Shown here: piece by piece, positions 46,295-54,916 of the stretch
Layout of the letters: the number at the start of each line of letters is the position of its first letter
Position numbering within the stretch: position 1 is the first letter of the stretch
DNA from: CAZPRY01 sp964589175
GTDB lineage: Bacteria; Fidelibacterota; UBA2242
Direction of reading: 5' to 3'
NCBI GenBank assembly: GCA_964589175.1
Contig: CAZPRY010000010.1
Location: forward strand, 1-64,000
DNA length: 64,000 nucleotides
Program-made: the position numbers and the translations under genes
The notes under the pieces: model-generated
Told to the model about the DNA's origin: nothing
The model's input: only the letters and a program-made list of their open reading frames with translations
Database searches by the model: none

Positions 46295-47043
46295 GTTTCG
46301 GGTTTGACGCCGCGCTCGATCAGGATTTTGCGAACGGCCCGGTTATTTTCGATGTGCTCGTCAGAAATTTGACTTTCGCCCGACAAATCCTTTTCGACGA
46401 CATTGTGACTGGTGAGTTCGGTGGCAAAATCCTTGGCTTTGATCGTCAGTGTCGGCAGGAAATCAGCCAGGGGCCGGCCATCGGGGATGGCCAGTTTCTT
46501 CTTCATCTCATGCGTGGAATACCCGCCGAATAAAGCCTGATCGCCTTTGGAGCGGATAATGGCAAAACCCCGGTCGTCTACGCCGCGCTCGTAAATAATG
46601 CCGGACAATTTTTTCTCCGACCTGGACAGTTTATCGCGCGCCAAGACGCGATCCGTATCCAGAAGACGTCTTTCGATAACTTCCTGTTTGCGGGTTTGGA
46701 CGGCGAAATAGGTCTGGGCAAAGGCAATCTCATTTTTAGAAGGATCACCGTTTTAGGCGATTAGGTAACAGGCATAGCGGGTCAGCGCTATATCATCAAG
46801 CTCACGTTTTCCGCCCTTGCCTATTTCGATCATTTTGTTGACATCAACAAAATGATCCGGAACAGGAACGGTTGCATTTTCGCAGGCGACCTTGGCTTTT
46901 TCAACCACCTTAAGGAAATTACGCCATTCGGAGTATCCCAGTATAGTCTGCAATTCCCGCGCGCTCCAGCATTCGATTTCATGGAACAGATAGCAGGCTT
47001 CCTCAAACTTTTGAAAGAGTTCAACGATCAATTCCTGTTTCAT
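46201..47043 (-). pseudogene. dinD: dinD (DNA-damage-inducible protein D) with one nonsense codon
   Basis: Read through one stop, this is a full-length DinD of about 280 residues. The first part runs from ATG 47043 (MKQELIVELFQKFEEACYLF) to RYACYLIA, then TAA at 46753-46755, where DinD proteins have the Gln of LIAQNGDP. The same frame goes on with NGDPSKNEIAFAQTYF, LARDKLSRSEKKLSG, YERGVDDRGFAIIRSKGDQALFGG and a Lys-rich tail. CAA to TAA is one transition; there is no frameshift. An internal start could still make the last 147 residues. DinD is an SOS-linked protein that acts on RecA in Escherichia coli. The gene follows the Bro-N gene by 12 bases in an operon. Confidence 0.88.
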
Positions 47044-47055
47044 ATCGCCCTCTCA

Positions 47056-47149
47056 TTATTTCTTTTTCATCTTCACGTCTTTGAGCAGTATCCTCTCGTC
47101 GCCATCCGGTTTGGGCAGCACCTTTTTGACATCCTCAGCCGGAGGCAGA
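47056..47149 (-). repeat. 94-bp 3' segment shared with dinD
   Basis: Second copy of the 94-base segment described at 46201-46294; about 87 percent identical over its whole length. Confidence 0.8.
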
Positions 47150-47949
47150 AAATTATCGCCGGTTACCACGCTTCTGCCGGTTTTCTGCTCCAGTTCATGG
47201 CGCGCATTCCTGGCGATTTTCCCGCCTTTTTTACCGGCTTCGGCATTTTCAGGCAGGCCGGTTGCCTCAACGCTTTCGGCGATCTGGCGGGTGGAAAGTT
47301 CCGCGAGAGCGGTGAAAATTAGCTCGGCTTCGCTCATGTGGTCGCGCAGGTTCTGGGTCTCGAGCCCCTTGATTTCCTTATGCTTTTTAACCGAAACGCC
47401 ACTCCATTCCCGGTGAATGATATTGGTCAAAATAGCGTATTCGTCTTCGCCTTTGATCTCGTGTTCTTTCCAGTAGTCGGTGAGTTTGTTGCGGGTTTCC
47501 TGGCCCATCATGCGCTGCTGAATCCACTTTTCGCTGCGGCCGTGCTGTTGCCAGTATTCGCGGGCACGGTCGAGGGAGCGGGCCGGGTCGCCCATGTCCT
47601 GAATGCGTTCGTAACCCACTCTGGCAAGCCATTGCTTGAAGGGTTCCGCTTTGGGTGACGGGATGGATTGAATGATCCGCAGCAACCCTTGAACATTCGC
47701 GCAATCCGTTTCCCTCATTTTACCGTCGTTCGCTTTCATTTTCAACTGTCGACAGATTGTCGACAGTTCAAGTCCATCCTCGGTTTTGACCCGGACCTTC
47801 ATTTTAAACCAATAATCACGGGGATTAACGCTGTCTGTCAGAGCGGCTACGATATCGACAACAGAGAAATACCAGGTTTCGTTCTTTGCATCATAGCTCC
47901 TGCGGATTTTATAATTCTCAAAAACGACCAGGGCCTCTTCTTTATTCAT
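47056..47949 (-). CDS. Bro-N/phage antirepressor-like protein
   Basis: A 297-residue protein. The N-terminal Bro domain (about 5-110) has KIRRSYDAKNETWYFSVVDI and CANVQGLLRIIQSIPSP, typical of prophage antirepressors. The middle (about 115-200, SLDRAREYWQQHGRSEKWI) and the Gly-Lys-rich AGKKGGKIARNARHEL are seen in chromosomal relatives. ATG 47949 with GGAGGCGGAC upstream is chosen over 47982. The tail is homologous to that of dinD downstream. Bro-N proteins bind DNA. The pair may be a mobile or stress-response module next to the CRISPR locus. The overlapping ATGAATAA at the start suggests a short upstream ORF may be coupled. Confidence 0.82.
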   Translation of the reverse strand: MNKEEALVVFENYKIRRSYDAKNETWYFSVVDIVAALTDSVNPRDYWFKMKVRVKTEDGLELSTICRQLKMKANDGKMRETDCANVQGLLRIIQSIPSPKAEPFKQWLARVGYERIQDMGDPARSLDRAREYWQQHGRSEKWIQQRMMGQETRNKLTDYWKEHEIKGEDEYAILTNIIHREWSGVSVKKHKEIKGLETQNLRDHMSEAELIFTALAELSTRQIAESVEATGLPENAEAGKKGGKIARNARHELEQKTGRSVVTGDNFLPPAEDVKKVLPKPDGDERILLKDVKMKKK

Positions 47950-48372
47950 CGTCCGCCTCCATTGGGTATACCATTGATTCAATCAAGGCGATCTCGTTTT
48001 CGGAGAAACCGCCGTTTTGGGCACTCAAGCACCGGGCTTCCGGAGCGATCGGCAAGCTGTTGTTTTTTCCCGAAACAGGGTTTTTCCCATTTATCCGTTT
48101 GCCTGCGTGACAACAAGATTTTACTCCTCCCCGTTTCAATTGTCAAGCCTCTTAAATTCAAAAGGAACCTGGTGCTGGATACCGGAAACCGTTTTTCAAG
48201 AAGTTTTAGCGGAAATAAAGCACGGTTTCGCGTCGGCGCATATTTTTTAATAAAATGCTGGACACTTACCGAAATATTCATTAAATATATTTCAAATAGT
48301 CTATCTAATTGCGACAATACGGTGGCAAGTTTAATTCAATTTTGTATGCGGGTTTGTATATAAGGAGGAATT
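47950..48372. promoter_or_regulatory. Divergent intergenic region between Bro-N and cas6
   Basis: About 420 bases. The cas6-proximal part (48241-48361) is AT-rich and is the likely promoter zone for the cas operon and, on the other strand, for Bro-N/dinD. A minus-strand ORF (47942-48139, 65 residues, ending PMEADDE) overlaps the Bro-N start as ATGAATAA and could be a short coupled gene, but it matches nothing I know. The cas6 ribosome-binding site AAGGAGG lies at 48362-48368. Confidence 0.35.
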
Positions 48373-49176
48373 TTGCGTCTGAATATCAGGGTTTTATGCG
48401 ACGGTGGGACGGATATTCCGGTGAATTACCAGTACCAGCTTCAATCGGCGATCTACGATCTGATTCGTAAATCATCGACGGCGCATGCCGAATTTTTGCA
48501 TGATGAGGGCTACGCATCGCTGGAATCGTCGCTCCGACGCTTCAAATTGTTTTGTTTCTCGCGTCTTCAATTCTCGCCTTACCGCTTTTCAAAGGCGACG
48601 TTTTATGGTGTCCGGGAGCTGGCAGTGGTCTTCTCAACGGCCGTAGCGCAGAATTTCGAGCATTTGGTTTATGGGATTTTCTCGGATATGCATTTTCGCT
48701 TGCGGTTTCCTGCCGGCGAAAGCAGCTGGACCATCACGCGCGTCGAGAGTCTGGAGGAACCGGAATTTCGGGAGACAATGAGTTTTAGCTGCCTTTCACC
48801 GATCACCGTGTCCACACGACGGGATAAACCGGTTGGCGGTTCCGAAATTCATTACCTGGATTACCTGAACGGGGATGAAAAAGAGAAGTTTATCTCTAAT
48901 CTGCGGCAAAACCTGGTCCGCAAATACGAGGCGCTTTACCAGCAGCCCTATAGAGGGGATCACGGTTTTGATTTCCGGGTTGACCCCGAATATTTGATAC
49001 GGCGGGCGGGCAGGATCAGTAAACTGATCCGGTTTAAAGACGGGGTCGTGGTCAAGGCGATGGAGGCGCCGTTTGAAGTAACTGCCGATCCGGAATTGTT
49101 GAAAATCGCTTATCGCTGCGGCTTCGGGGAAAAGAACAGCGCGGGATTCGGCTGCGTGGAGGTCAGGAATGGTTGA
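48373..49176 (+). CDS. cas6: Cas6 CRISPR pre-crRNA endoribonuclease
   Basis: A 267-residue protein starting at TTG 48373 just after AAGGAGG. It ends with the Cas6 glycine-rich signature (CGFGEKNSAGFGCVEV), and residues 1-40 (RLNIRVLCDG, YQYQLQSAIYDLI) fit the first ferredoxin-like domain, with a candidate catalytic His in the HAEFLHDEGY segment. It cuts the array transcript inside each repeat and leaves an 8-base 5' handle (ATTGAAAC in DNA). Its TGA stop lies inside the first unit of an octamer repeat. It is split from cas8 by 2.6 kb of repeats and two genes of unknown function. Confidence 0.88.
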   Translation: MRLNIRVLCDGGTDIPVNYQYQLQSAIYDLIRKSSTAHAEFLHDEGYASLESSLRRFKLFCFSRLQFSPYRFSKATFYGVRELAVVFSTAVAQNFEHLVYGIFSDMHFRLRFPAGESSWTITRVESLEEPEFRETMSFSCLSPITVSTRRDKPVGGSEIHYLDYLNGDEKEKFISNLRQNLVRKYEALYQQPYRGDHGFDFRVDPEYLIRRAGRISKLIRFKDGVVVKAMEAPFEVTADPELLKIAYRCGFGEKNSAGFGCVEVRNG

Positions 49177-49275
49177 ATGGTTTACTGGTTAATTGGTGGA
49201 TTGGTTTACTGGTTTATTGGCTTGCCCGGTAAAACGCAGTGGAGACGGGGTGATTGGTTAATTAGTTAATTGGGT
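49170..49275 (+). repeat. Octamer repeat element 1
   Basis: Degenerate tandem copies of an 8-base unit (consensus TGGTTNAT, six in a row from 49170), then a GC-rich module beginning TTGCCCGG and containing AACGCAGT and GACGGG, then more octamers. It begins within the cas6 stop codon. Confidence 0.85.
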
Positions 49276-50022
49276 CAGGGGTTTGCGCGGCGGAAAAGTC
49301 AAAGATTGAACGGGATATGCGGAAAAGTTGATGAAAACAAATGCGGGAAGGAAATTTAAAAAATCAGGCGATGTTCAGCCAGTCCCCAAATCGAGGCAGG
49401 TGAAATGCAGTGAGTTCAACTGAAAATTGAATGATTGCTACAAAGAAAAAAATGACCTCTATGGAAATTCAAATGAATCCTATAGATAATCAAGTGAGTT
49501 CTACAAAAATAAAATCCATTTCTACAAAGTTTCGGACGACGCCGATAAAAATAAAAATGACTTCTATATAATTTCAGATGATTTATGGGAAAATTCCAGT
49601 GACGCCTACAAAGAAAAAAATGACTCCAACAAAATTTACAAACGTTGCTATACGGAAAAAAGGGATGAAAAGGGCGAATCGAATCCGGGATATAGAACAA
49701 TGAAACCTTCGCCGAATAATTTCAATCAAAGCAGAGGATTATGGTAAAACCCGACGAGAAAAGCATGAAACTCCGGCAGCGGTCGAGCGCCGGGAAAACA
49801 TCCGGAAGGGGTAACGGAAATGGTATTGAAACGCATCGATGACGATAGAAAACAAACATTCGCAGATGGTATAGAATCCGGGTTCTTCGGCGGCCGTCTA
49901 ACCGACCCCATCATTGCGAATCAGAACCTTCGATTTCCGGCAGAGGTGACAGCCGGGAAGCGTCGGTGCCGGCAAAGGCAGGGCGGGATAAAGCACCAAT
50001 CAGAAGAAAGGAGGTGAGAGAA
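49177..50022 (+). other. Repeat-rich gap between cas6 and the next gene
   Basis: Nearly 850 bases without a confident gene. It holds octamer element 1, about 120 bases with nothing recognisable, a 21-bp tandem repeat (49399-49671), and 350 bases leading to the GTG start at 50023. A 65-residue ORF at 49820-50017 with GGAAGGGG before its ATG is possible but matches nothing I know. Confidence 0.5.
49399..49671 (+). repeat. 21-bp degenerate tandem repeat, 13 units
   Basis: Thirteen consecutive 21-base units without gaps, loosely CAAARAWAMAAATGACTYCTA. Because 21 is a multiple of 3, translated frames show heptad repeats: plus strand from ATG 49431, MTSMEIQ, MNPIDNQ, VSSTKIK (46 residues to the TAA at 49569-49571); another plus frame, FYKNKND-like units broken by one stop; minus strand, units such as CRSHFFL over 94 residues. 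Units differ at many positions, so the repeat is old. Which strand, if any, is coding is unknown. Confidence 0.8.
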
Positions 50023-50649
50023 GTGGCTAAAAGCGTCGATATAAATCTACAGGACGCCCTGAACCTGGAACCGGTGGCCAACAAGTACCAGGCGCAACTG
50101 AATGCAGCCGGAATTACAGTGGAGTTCATGGTGCAACTCAGGACAGAAATTGAGACCCTGCAGGCTAAAGATGTAGGACAGAAAGAAGCGGTGGCCGGAA
50201 AGGAGACCGCTACCCGCGCCCAAAATGAGAAGATGAGACTATGTCGCGCCTGTCAGAAAAAGGTGATCAATATCGCCAAAAACGCCTATGTGGATAACCG
50301 GGAACGCCTGAAGGAATTCCATGTCGGAAATGCTTATATCCAGGGTGTCGCACAGATGCTGACGGAGCTGGCGTATTTGAAGAGCGCCGTCACAACCCAC
50401 CAGGATGAATTAGCATCCTGGGGCGCCGATGCAGCGCTGATCACCGAGATCGAGGTTTGCATTGCCGATCTGACGGCGGCCGATAATACCCAGGAAAACG
50501 CCAAGAACCTGCAAAACGTAGCGACGGTCGAACGCGATCGCGCTTCGAAAATTCTGAAAAACAGCAAGAACCGCATCCGCCGGGCGGCGCAGATTGTCTT
50601 CGCCGATAACCCGGACGTCCGCAAAGAGTTCGAAAGTACGGTTGAATGA
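50023..50649 (+). CDS. Hypothetical helical protein between cas6 and cas8
   Basis: A 208-residue protein starting at GTG 50023, supported by the strong site AAAGGAGGTGAGAGA; an in-frame ATG at 49966 lacks one. The sequence is almost all alpha-helical and alternates heptad-like Leu/Ala with charged residues (VQLRTEIETLQAKDVGQKEA, DRASKILKNSKNRIRRAAQ), so it may be a coiled-coil or helical bundle; it has one CRACQ. I do not recognise a family. The adjacent 21-bp repeat and the flanking octamer elements suggest it came as cargo into the cas operon rather than being a core Cas protein. Confidence 0.7.
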   Translation: MAKSVDINLQDALNLEPVANKYQAQLNAAGITVEFMVQLRTEIETLQAKDVGQKEAVAGKETATRAQNEKMRLCRACQKKVINIAKNAYVDNRERLKEFHVGNAYIQGVAQMLTELAYLKSAVTTHQDELASWGADAALITEIEVCIADLTAADNTQENAKNLQNVATVERDRASKILKNSKNRIRRAAQIVFADNPDVRKEFESTVE

Positions 50650-50669
50650 CCGTTGTTGTATTCTCCGTT

Positions 50670-50695
50670 GGGGTTGGGTCGATATGCCCGACCCC
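50670..50695 (+). terminator. Hairpin after the helical-protein gene
   Basis: GGGGTTGGG and CCCGACCCC pair over 9 positions (one wobble) around an 8-base loop, about 20 bases after the stop. There is no T tract after it. Confidence 0.45.
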
Positions 50696-50709
50696 GGCGG
50701 GGAGGGAGA

Positions 50710-50893
50710 TGGTTTATTGGCTGATTGGTTTAATGGTTAATTGGTTTATTGGTTTGCCCGGCGTAACCAGGCAGGAACCAGATCGAGAATGGTTTGCCCG
50801 GCAGAACGAAGTGAAGACGGGTTGAAAGGTTAAATGGTTGATTAGTTTATTAGTTGAATGGTTTGCCCGGCAAAACGCAGTGAAGGCGGGTTG
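50710..50893 (+). repeat. Octamer repeat element 2
   Basis: Octamers of the TGGTTNAT type alternate with three TTGCCCGG-headed modules (starting about 50754, 50793 and 50862); the second and third hold GAACGAAGTGAAGACGGG or AAACGCAGTGAAGGCGGG. It ends about 10 bases before the ribosome-binding site of the next gene. Confidence 0.85.
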
Positions 50894-50922
50894 CATCAGG
50901 AAAGCAAAAGTTTGGAGGATTT

Positions 50923-51528
50923 ATGACTGAGCACAAAGACATTCAAAATCCGGAAGATTACAGCGAGAAGGACTATCAGCGCTTCCGGTATTTGCTGACG
51001 TCTGACGATACGCCGGTGGAAGAGCTGGAGGAAATCTGTATGACCCTGGCGCATCTGCCGACCGAAGAAGCTAAAAAAATCCTGGCTGAATTCAAGAACA
51101 GCGAACGCGCCGAAGAGGTTGGTTGGCTGGACTTCGCTATCGAAGAAAATGAAACGTGGTATCTCTCTCCGAATAACGAAGCAGAGGAGCGGGACTTCCT
51201 CGCTCTGAAAATGGTCGGCGAGAAGGATGACCGGATTGTGGAATTGATGACGAAGTGCGATACCTGCGAACTAAATATCCGGAAATATGAGATCGAAAGG
51301 GAAGCTATCGAGGAACTCCTACCGGAAAACCCGGATTTTAAATATGACCTGTCGGCGCTGCATGATTTGCTCGTGATGGAACAGGACCGGCTTGAGAAAC
51401 TGCGACTGGATATCGAAAGAGAGGAGAAAATCCAGGCGCAAATCAAGGCCTCCATAAAGACCGAAAAACTGAAAAACCTGGACCCCTCGGCGCTCGATAA
51501 TTTTCATTTCGATGGCGAGGAGTTTTAG
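50923..51528 (+). CDS. Hypothetical acidic coiled-coil protein between cas6 and cas8
   Basis: A 201-residue, strongly acidic protein of unknown family. The first half is mixed; residues about 95-180 (LNIRKYEIEREAIEELL, EQDRLEKLRLDIEREEKIQA) predict a long coiled coil. One CDTC pair is present. The start ATG 50923 follows TTGGAGGATTT. It lies between two octamer elements, with its stop 2 bases before the second. A role in CRISPR immunity is possible from position only. Confidence 0.65.
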   Translation: MTEHKDIQNPEDYSEKDYQRFRYLLTSDDTPVEELEEICMTLAHLPTEEAKKILAEFKNSERAEEVGWLDFAIEENETWYLSPNNEAEERDFLALKMVGEKDDRIVELMTKCDTCELNIRKYEIEREAIEELLPENPDFKYDLSALHDLLVMEQDRLEKLRLDIEREEKIQAQIKASIKTEKLKNLDPSALDNFHFDGEEF

Positions 51529-51530
51529 GA

Positions 51531-51637
51531 TGGGTTACTGGTTGAATGGTTTACTGGTTTACTGGTTTATTGGTTTATTGGGTTGCCCGGCGGAACGCAG
51601 TGAAGAGGGGTTGAATGGTTTAATGGTTTATTGGTGG
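51531..51637 (+). repeat. Octamer repeat element 3
   Basis: Octamers from 51531, a TTGCCCGG module at about 51582 containing GAACGCAGTGAAGAGGGG, then four more octamers. It fills most of the gap before cas8. Confidence 0.85.
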
Positions 51638-51747
51638 AAGGTGGCGAGTGTGAAAGCCGACAAGTGGGATTATTGCCTTGTATGAGTAGCGATAAACAGG
51701 GAAAAGTGCCTGGTATACATAGCGATAAATGCGAAATCGGAGGATTA

Positions 51748-53145
51748 ATGAATATCAAAGACATTTCTTTTGAACCGACGGGTGATCCCTTTGTGGACGC
51801 GGGGGGGATAGCGATGGCCTTTGCCGCCGGGAAATATGCGGAGGAGTTGGTCCTGCGGCTGATAGAGAGAGTGGCGACGGTCTATGTGGAGGCCTGGGGC
51901 GGTAAAATAAACTCTTTGTATCTTAATTCCCGTATCACCCATATGTCGCGAAAAGGCCAGGAAAAAGTCGATGCCACATTGGAATTATATCAATCCATGC
52001 TGACCCCCCCGGAGAATACGGAAACGGGATATTGCCGGATTTGCGGCAGCAGTGAAGCGTTGTTTGAAGCGGGCCGGGAACAATTTTGCCTTTCCGGATC
52101 GGCACCCTTCGTCAATTTTCATCATGGTCATGAAGCCGGCTTAACCCTGTGCAAGAGTTGTTCGATTAAACTGTTCTTTCTGCCCCTGATCGTGGTGCAA
52201 ATGGGTGGCAATCTGGCTTTGTTTCATTGCCGGAGCAACCGTGTAAAGGACTATTGGGTTAAAAAGACCGTGGCCGAAAACTTTGATAAGCTGGCTCGTG
52301 ATACTAGCGAAGGCATCTTGAAATCCGATCTCCGCAATCCGCGAAACGCCTTGTTCCATATGGCCGCGGATATTATTCTGGAAACAGAAGATCCAGACTT
52401 CAGTGATTTTATTCAATTGTTTCATTTTACCAATTTCGGTGCCGGGCCGGATTGTGAAATTTATGCCTTACCCGACCCGGTATTCAATTTTATGAGCCGG
52501 GTGTTGCGTTACAACAAGGTGGAGTGGTTTCGTTTTGTCAGGCGGCATTACCGTATCAAACAGTCGCACTGGGATGAAGCCGGATCGGAGTGGCTTAAGA
52601 AATCCGGTGGGAATGTATTTGATGAAACGGAGTATCGTGACAACCCAAATATGGTATTTGAACGCCTGCTGGTCGGACGCAGTATTTTGCCGCTACTGAA
52701 AAGTTATTACAGAGATATCTACAAGAACACGGATAAAGAAATATCCATCATGATAGTTTATCATTATGTAAAGGAGGTACTGCATATGAAGCAGGAGACA
52801 TTGGATATTATCAAGCGGGTCGCGAATGTCATCTTCGATCTGTCGCGTCAGGAAGACAATTTCAAGAAGTACCTGACCATGATCGAAGGAGCTGGTCGCG
52901 CCCACGAGCTCAGAGCGGTTTTGTTGAAGGTAGTCAAAACTCATTTCCGGAATGGAAATGTGGAACCGGTATTACGATTGGATGATTACGTAAACTACCT
53001 GTTTCCGGACGGTCAGTATTGGGGCGAGGTGCGCGACCTGATGCTGATTTATCTGTATGAAAAAATGCACGAGGCCCGGATTGATGCAGAGGCGATTCCG
53101 GAAAAAGAAGTCGTGACGGCAGAAGAAGAAATTAACAGTCTTTAG
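51748..53145 (+). CDS. cas8b: Cas8 (Cas8b/Cst1-type), type I-B Cascade large subunit
   Basis: A 465-residue protein. FEPTGDPFVDAGG near the N-terminus and two CXXC pairs (Cys96/Cys99 in GYCRICGS, Cys135/Cys138 in LCKSCS) match the Cst1/CXXC-CXXC group. It is expected to recognise the PAM and hold the crRNA 5' end. ATG 51748 after CGGAGGATTA is used; the ORF extends upstream to 51631 into octamer DNA with no ribosome-binding site. cas7 follows after 9 bases. Confidence 0.85.
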   Translation: MNIKDISFEPTGDPFVDAGGIAMAFAAGKYAEELVLRLIERVATVYVEAWGGKINSLYLNSRITHMSRKGQEKVDATLELYQSMLTPPENTETGYCRICGSSEALFEAGREQFCLSGSAPFVNFHHGHEAGLTLCKSCSIKLFFLPLIVVQMGGNLALFHCRSNRVKDYWVKKTVAENFDKLARDTSEGILKSDLRNPRNALFHMAADIILETEDPDFSDFIQLFHFTNFGAGPDCEIYALPDPVFNFMSRVLRYNKVEWFRFVRRHYRIKQSHWDEAGSEWLKKSGGNVFDETEYRDNPNMVFERLLVGRSILPLLKSYYRDIYKNTDKEISIMIVYHYVKEVLHMKQETLDIIKRVANVIFDLSRQEDNFKKYLTMIEGAGRAHELRAVLLKVVKTHFRNGNVEPVLRLDDYVNYLFPDGQYWGEVRDLMLIYLYEKMHEARIDAEAIPEKEVVTAEEEINSL

Positions 53146-53154
53146 GAGGGAATA

Positions 53155-54204
53155 ATGAAAACGATTCAGGGATTTGTATTAATTGATGTGGATGTAGTAG
53201 CACTAAACAATGCAGGAGTTGATTCTTCGACGGCTCTGGAAAATGCGGTAATGACCAAGAAAATCCGGAAAGACGGCCGGGAATATCCCTATGTTTCCGG
53301 TCAGGCCTGGCGCTTTTGGTGGCGGGAAACCCTATCCCGTAAAATCGGCTGGCAGATGTCCCCAGTGACGCGGGAGAAAAAGATCGCCTACACGGCGGCC
53401 AATCCCAATCTCTATCCTGATGACGATATATTCGGATACATGCGGGCGGCTAAAATTGAAGTCACCGATTCGGAAACGGGCAAGGTCACCAAAGAGAATG
53501 TAACCCTGACCCGGGTTTCTCCGCTGAAGAATTCGGCTTTTATGGCGGTGGCCTATAATCCGATTGTTCAGAACTGGTCTTCCATGACCCGGCAGGATGG
53601 TGACGCCGTACCCTATGGGATAGACGAATATTGTGCTGTTATGAAAGGTATGTTTTCGGTCGATCTGGATCAGGTCGGGACTTTTTCGATGATGAACAAG
53701 AGCGGTTTTATGAATATCAATGAATCTCTAAAGAATGAGATGCTTGAAAGTGACGCAAGGGAAATAGATGACAGCCATGTAAAAGATGCCAAAGGCAATC
53801 CGCTGAAACTGGTCCGTCTTACCGATAAAGTGCGCAACAAACGGGTCAAGGATACGATTGCGGCATTGAAGTATCTCGCCGGCGGCGCAAAGCAGACGAC
53901 CAATATGGCGGATGTGACCCCGAAACTGATTGTATTGGCAATGTTCAACAGTGCCAATCATCCCTTCTCGCATCTGGCGAAAGATGATCTGGGCAAGGCG
54001 GTATTTTCCGTGGATGCGCTGAAACAGGTACTGAATGATTACGGCGATCAGCTGGACGGTAAAGTCTACATCGGCCGGCGCATGGGTTTTATGGACGGAC
54101 TTGAAGATAAACTGGCGGCATTGAGCGAAGAATTTCCATCGGTTGTGGATTCTGTGAACGGGGCTATCGATGCTTTTGTCGAGACCATTCAGTTGGAAAA
54201 CTGA
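53155..54204 (+). CDS. cas7: Cas7 (Cst2/DevR family) Cascade backbone protein
   Basis: A 349-residue RAMP-fold protein. The opening GFVLIDVDVVALNNAG and YVSGQAWRFWWRETL match the Cst2/DevR group, as do LTRVSPLKNSAFMAVA and YIGRRMGFMDG. Several copies coat the spacer part of the crRNA. The ribosome-binding site GGAGGGAA precedes ATG 53155. cas5 starts one base after its stop, so production of the two is coupled. Confidence 0.88.
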   Translation: MKTIQGFVLIDVDVVALNNAGVDSSTALENAVMTKKIRKDGREYPYVSGQAWRFWWRETLSRKIGWQMSPVTREKKIAYTAANPNLYPDDDIFGYMRAAKIEVTDSETGKVTKENVTLTRVSPLKNSAFMAVAYNPIVQNWSSMTRQDGDAVPYGIDEYCAVMKGMFSVDLDQVGTFSMMNKSGFMNINESLKNEMLESDAREIDDSHVKDAKGNPLKLVRLTDKVRNKRVKDTIAALKYLAGGAKQTTNMADVTPKLIVLAMFNSANHPFSHLAKDDLGKAVFSVDALKQVLNDYGDQLDGKVYIGRRMGFMDGLEDKLAALSEEFPSVVDSVNGAIDAFVETIQLEN

Positions 54205-54205
54205 T

Positions 54206-54871
54206 ATGAAAGTGTATCGGATCCATATCAGTAGTTGGACGGCGTCGTTTCGCTATCCGAACCTGATCAGCGGTTTTCAACCCACGTTGCCGGTACCGCC
54301 GATGTCGACCATTGCCGGTTTGATTTCGGCGGCAATGGGTTTCTACTTCAGGCCGGAGAAGGAGAAGATCGGGTATGTGTTTAGTGCCGGAGCGAAGACA
54401 GTCGATCTGGAAACGATCTACCAGATGGGGAAATCGCTGACCGGAATTAATTCCAATGTGATCAAACGGGAATTCATGACTGACGCTCGATTGTACCTCT
54501 ATACGGATTCGGGGACGATTGCCGACGCGTTCCGCCGTCCCTATTATCCGATGCTGTTGGGACGGTCGGGAGACTTGGCGACGGTTCATTCCATTGAAGA
54601 CGTCGAAGTCGAAACGAAATCCACATTGAAAAATTTGAAAGGAACGATTGTGCCGATGACGATGGGGTATTTACCGGCGCCGATTCAGGCCCTGCCAATC
54701 TGTTTCAGTGATACAATTCCCCGGCGCAACATCGGTACCCGTCCGTACTATCTGCTGGACATAGGGTATCGCCAACCGACAGAGATCGTTGCCGACGGTT
54801 TTAGTGATAGCGTGGATTTGGGTGGAAAAATCCTGCAATGGGATGTGCTGTGGCAGTCGGTGGATCTTTAG
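54206..54871 (+). CDS. cas5: Cas5 (type I-B) Cascade subunit
   Basis: A 221-residue protein with the Cas5 N-terminal RAMP fold: KVYRIHISSWTASFRYP, then FQPTLPVPPMSTIAGLISAA, a hallmark of Cas5 (Cas5t group). It binds the 5' handle of the crRNA. ATG 54206 is chosen over the in-frame ATG at 54170 inside cas7. cas3 begins 45 bases later. Confidence 0.85.
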   Translation: MKVYRIHISSWTASFRYPNLISGFQPTLPVPPMSTIAGLISAAMGFYFRPEKEKIGYVFSAGAKTVDLETIYQMGKSLTGINSNVIKREFMTDARLYLYTDSGTIADAFRRPYYPMLLGRSGDLATVHSIEDVEVETKSTLKNLKGTIVPMTMGYLPAPIQALPICFSDTIPRRNIGTRPYYLLDIGYRQPTEIVADGFSDSVDLGGKILQWDVLWQSVDL

Positions 54872-54916
54872 AGCGGCGGATTTTGAGTCCGCTGCTAACT
54901 TAAGGATAGGAGTTGT

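Noticed and set aside
47668..48363. Plus-strand ORF of 231 residues across the Bro-N start
   Set aside because: It runs antisense to the well-supported Bro-N gene, has no family resemblance, and is probably a shadow plus the divergent intergenic region.
49416..49700. Minus-strand ORF of 94 residues with His/Phe/Arg heptads
   Set aside because: It is the complementary reading of the 21-bp tandem repeat; open frames on both strands are expected there and it has no clear ribosome-binding site.
51631..51747. 39-residue N-terminal extension of cas8
   Set aside because: It is encoded partly by octamer repeat 3, lacks a ribosome-binding site, and the family opening starts at ATG 51748.
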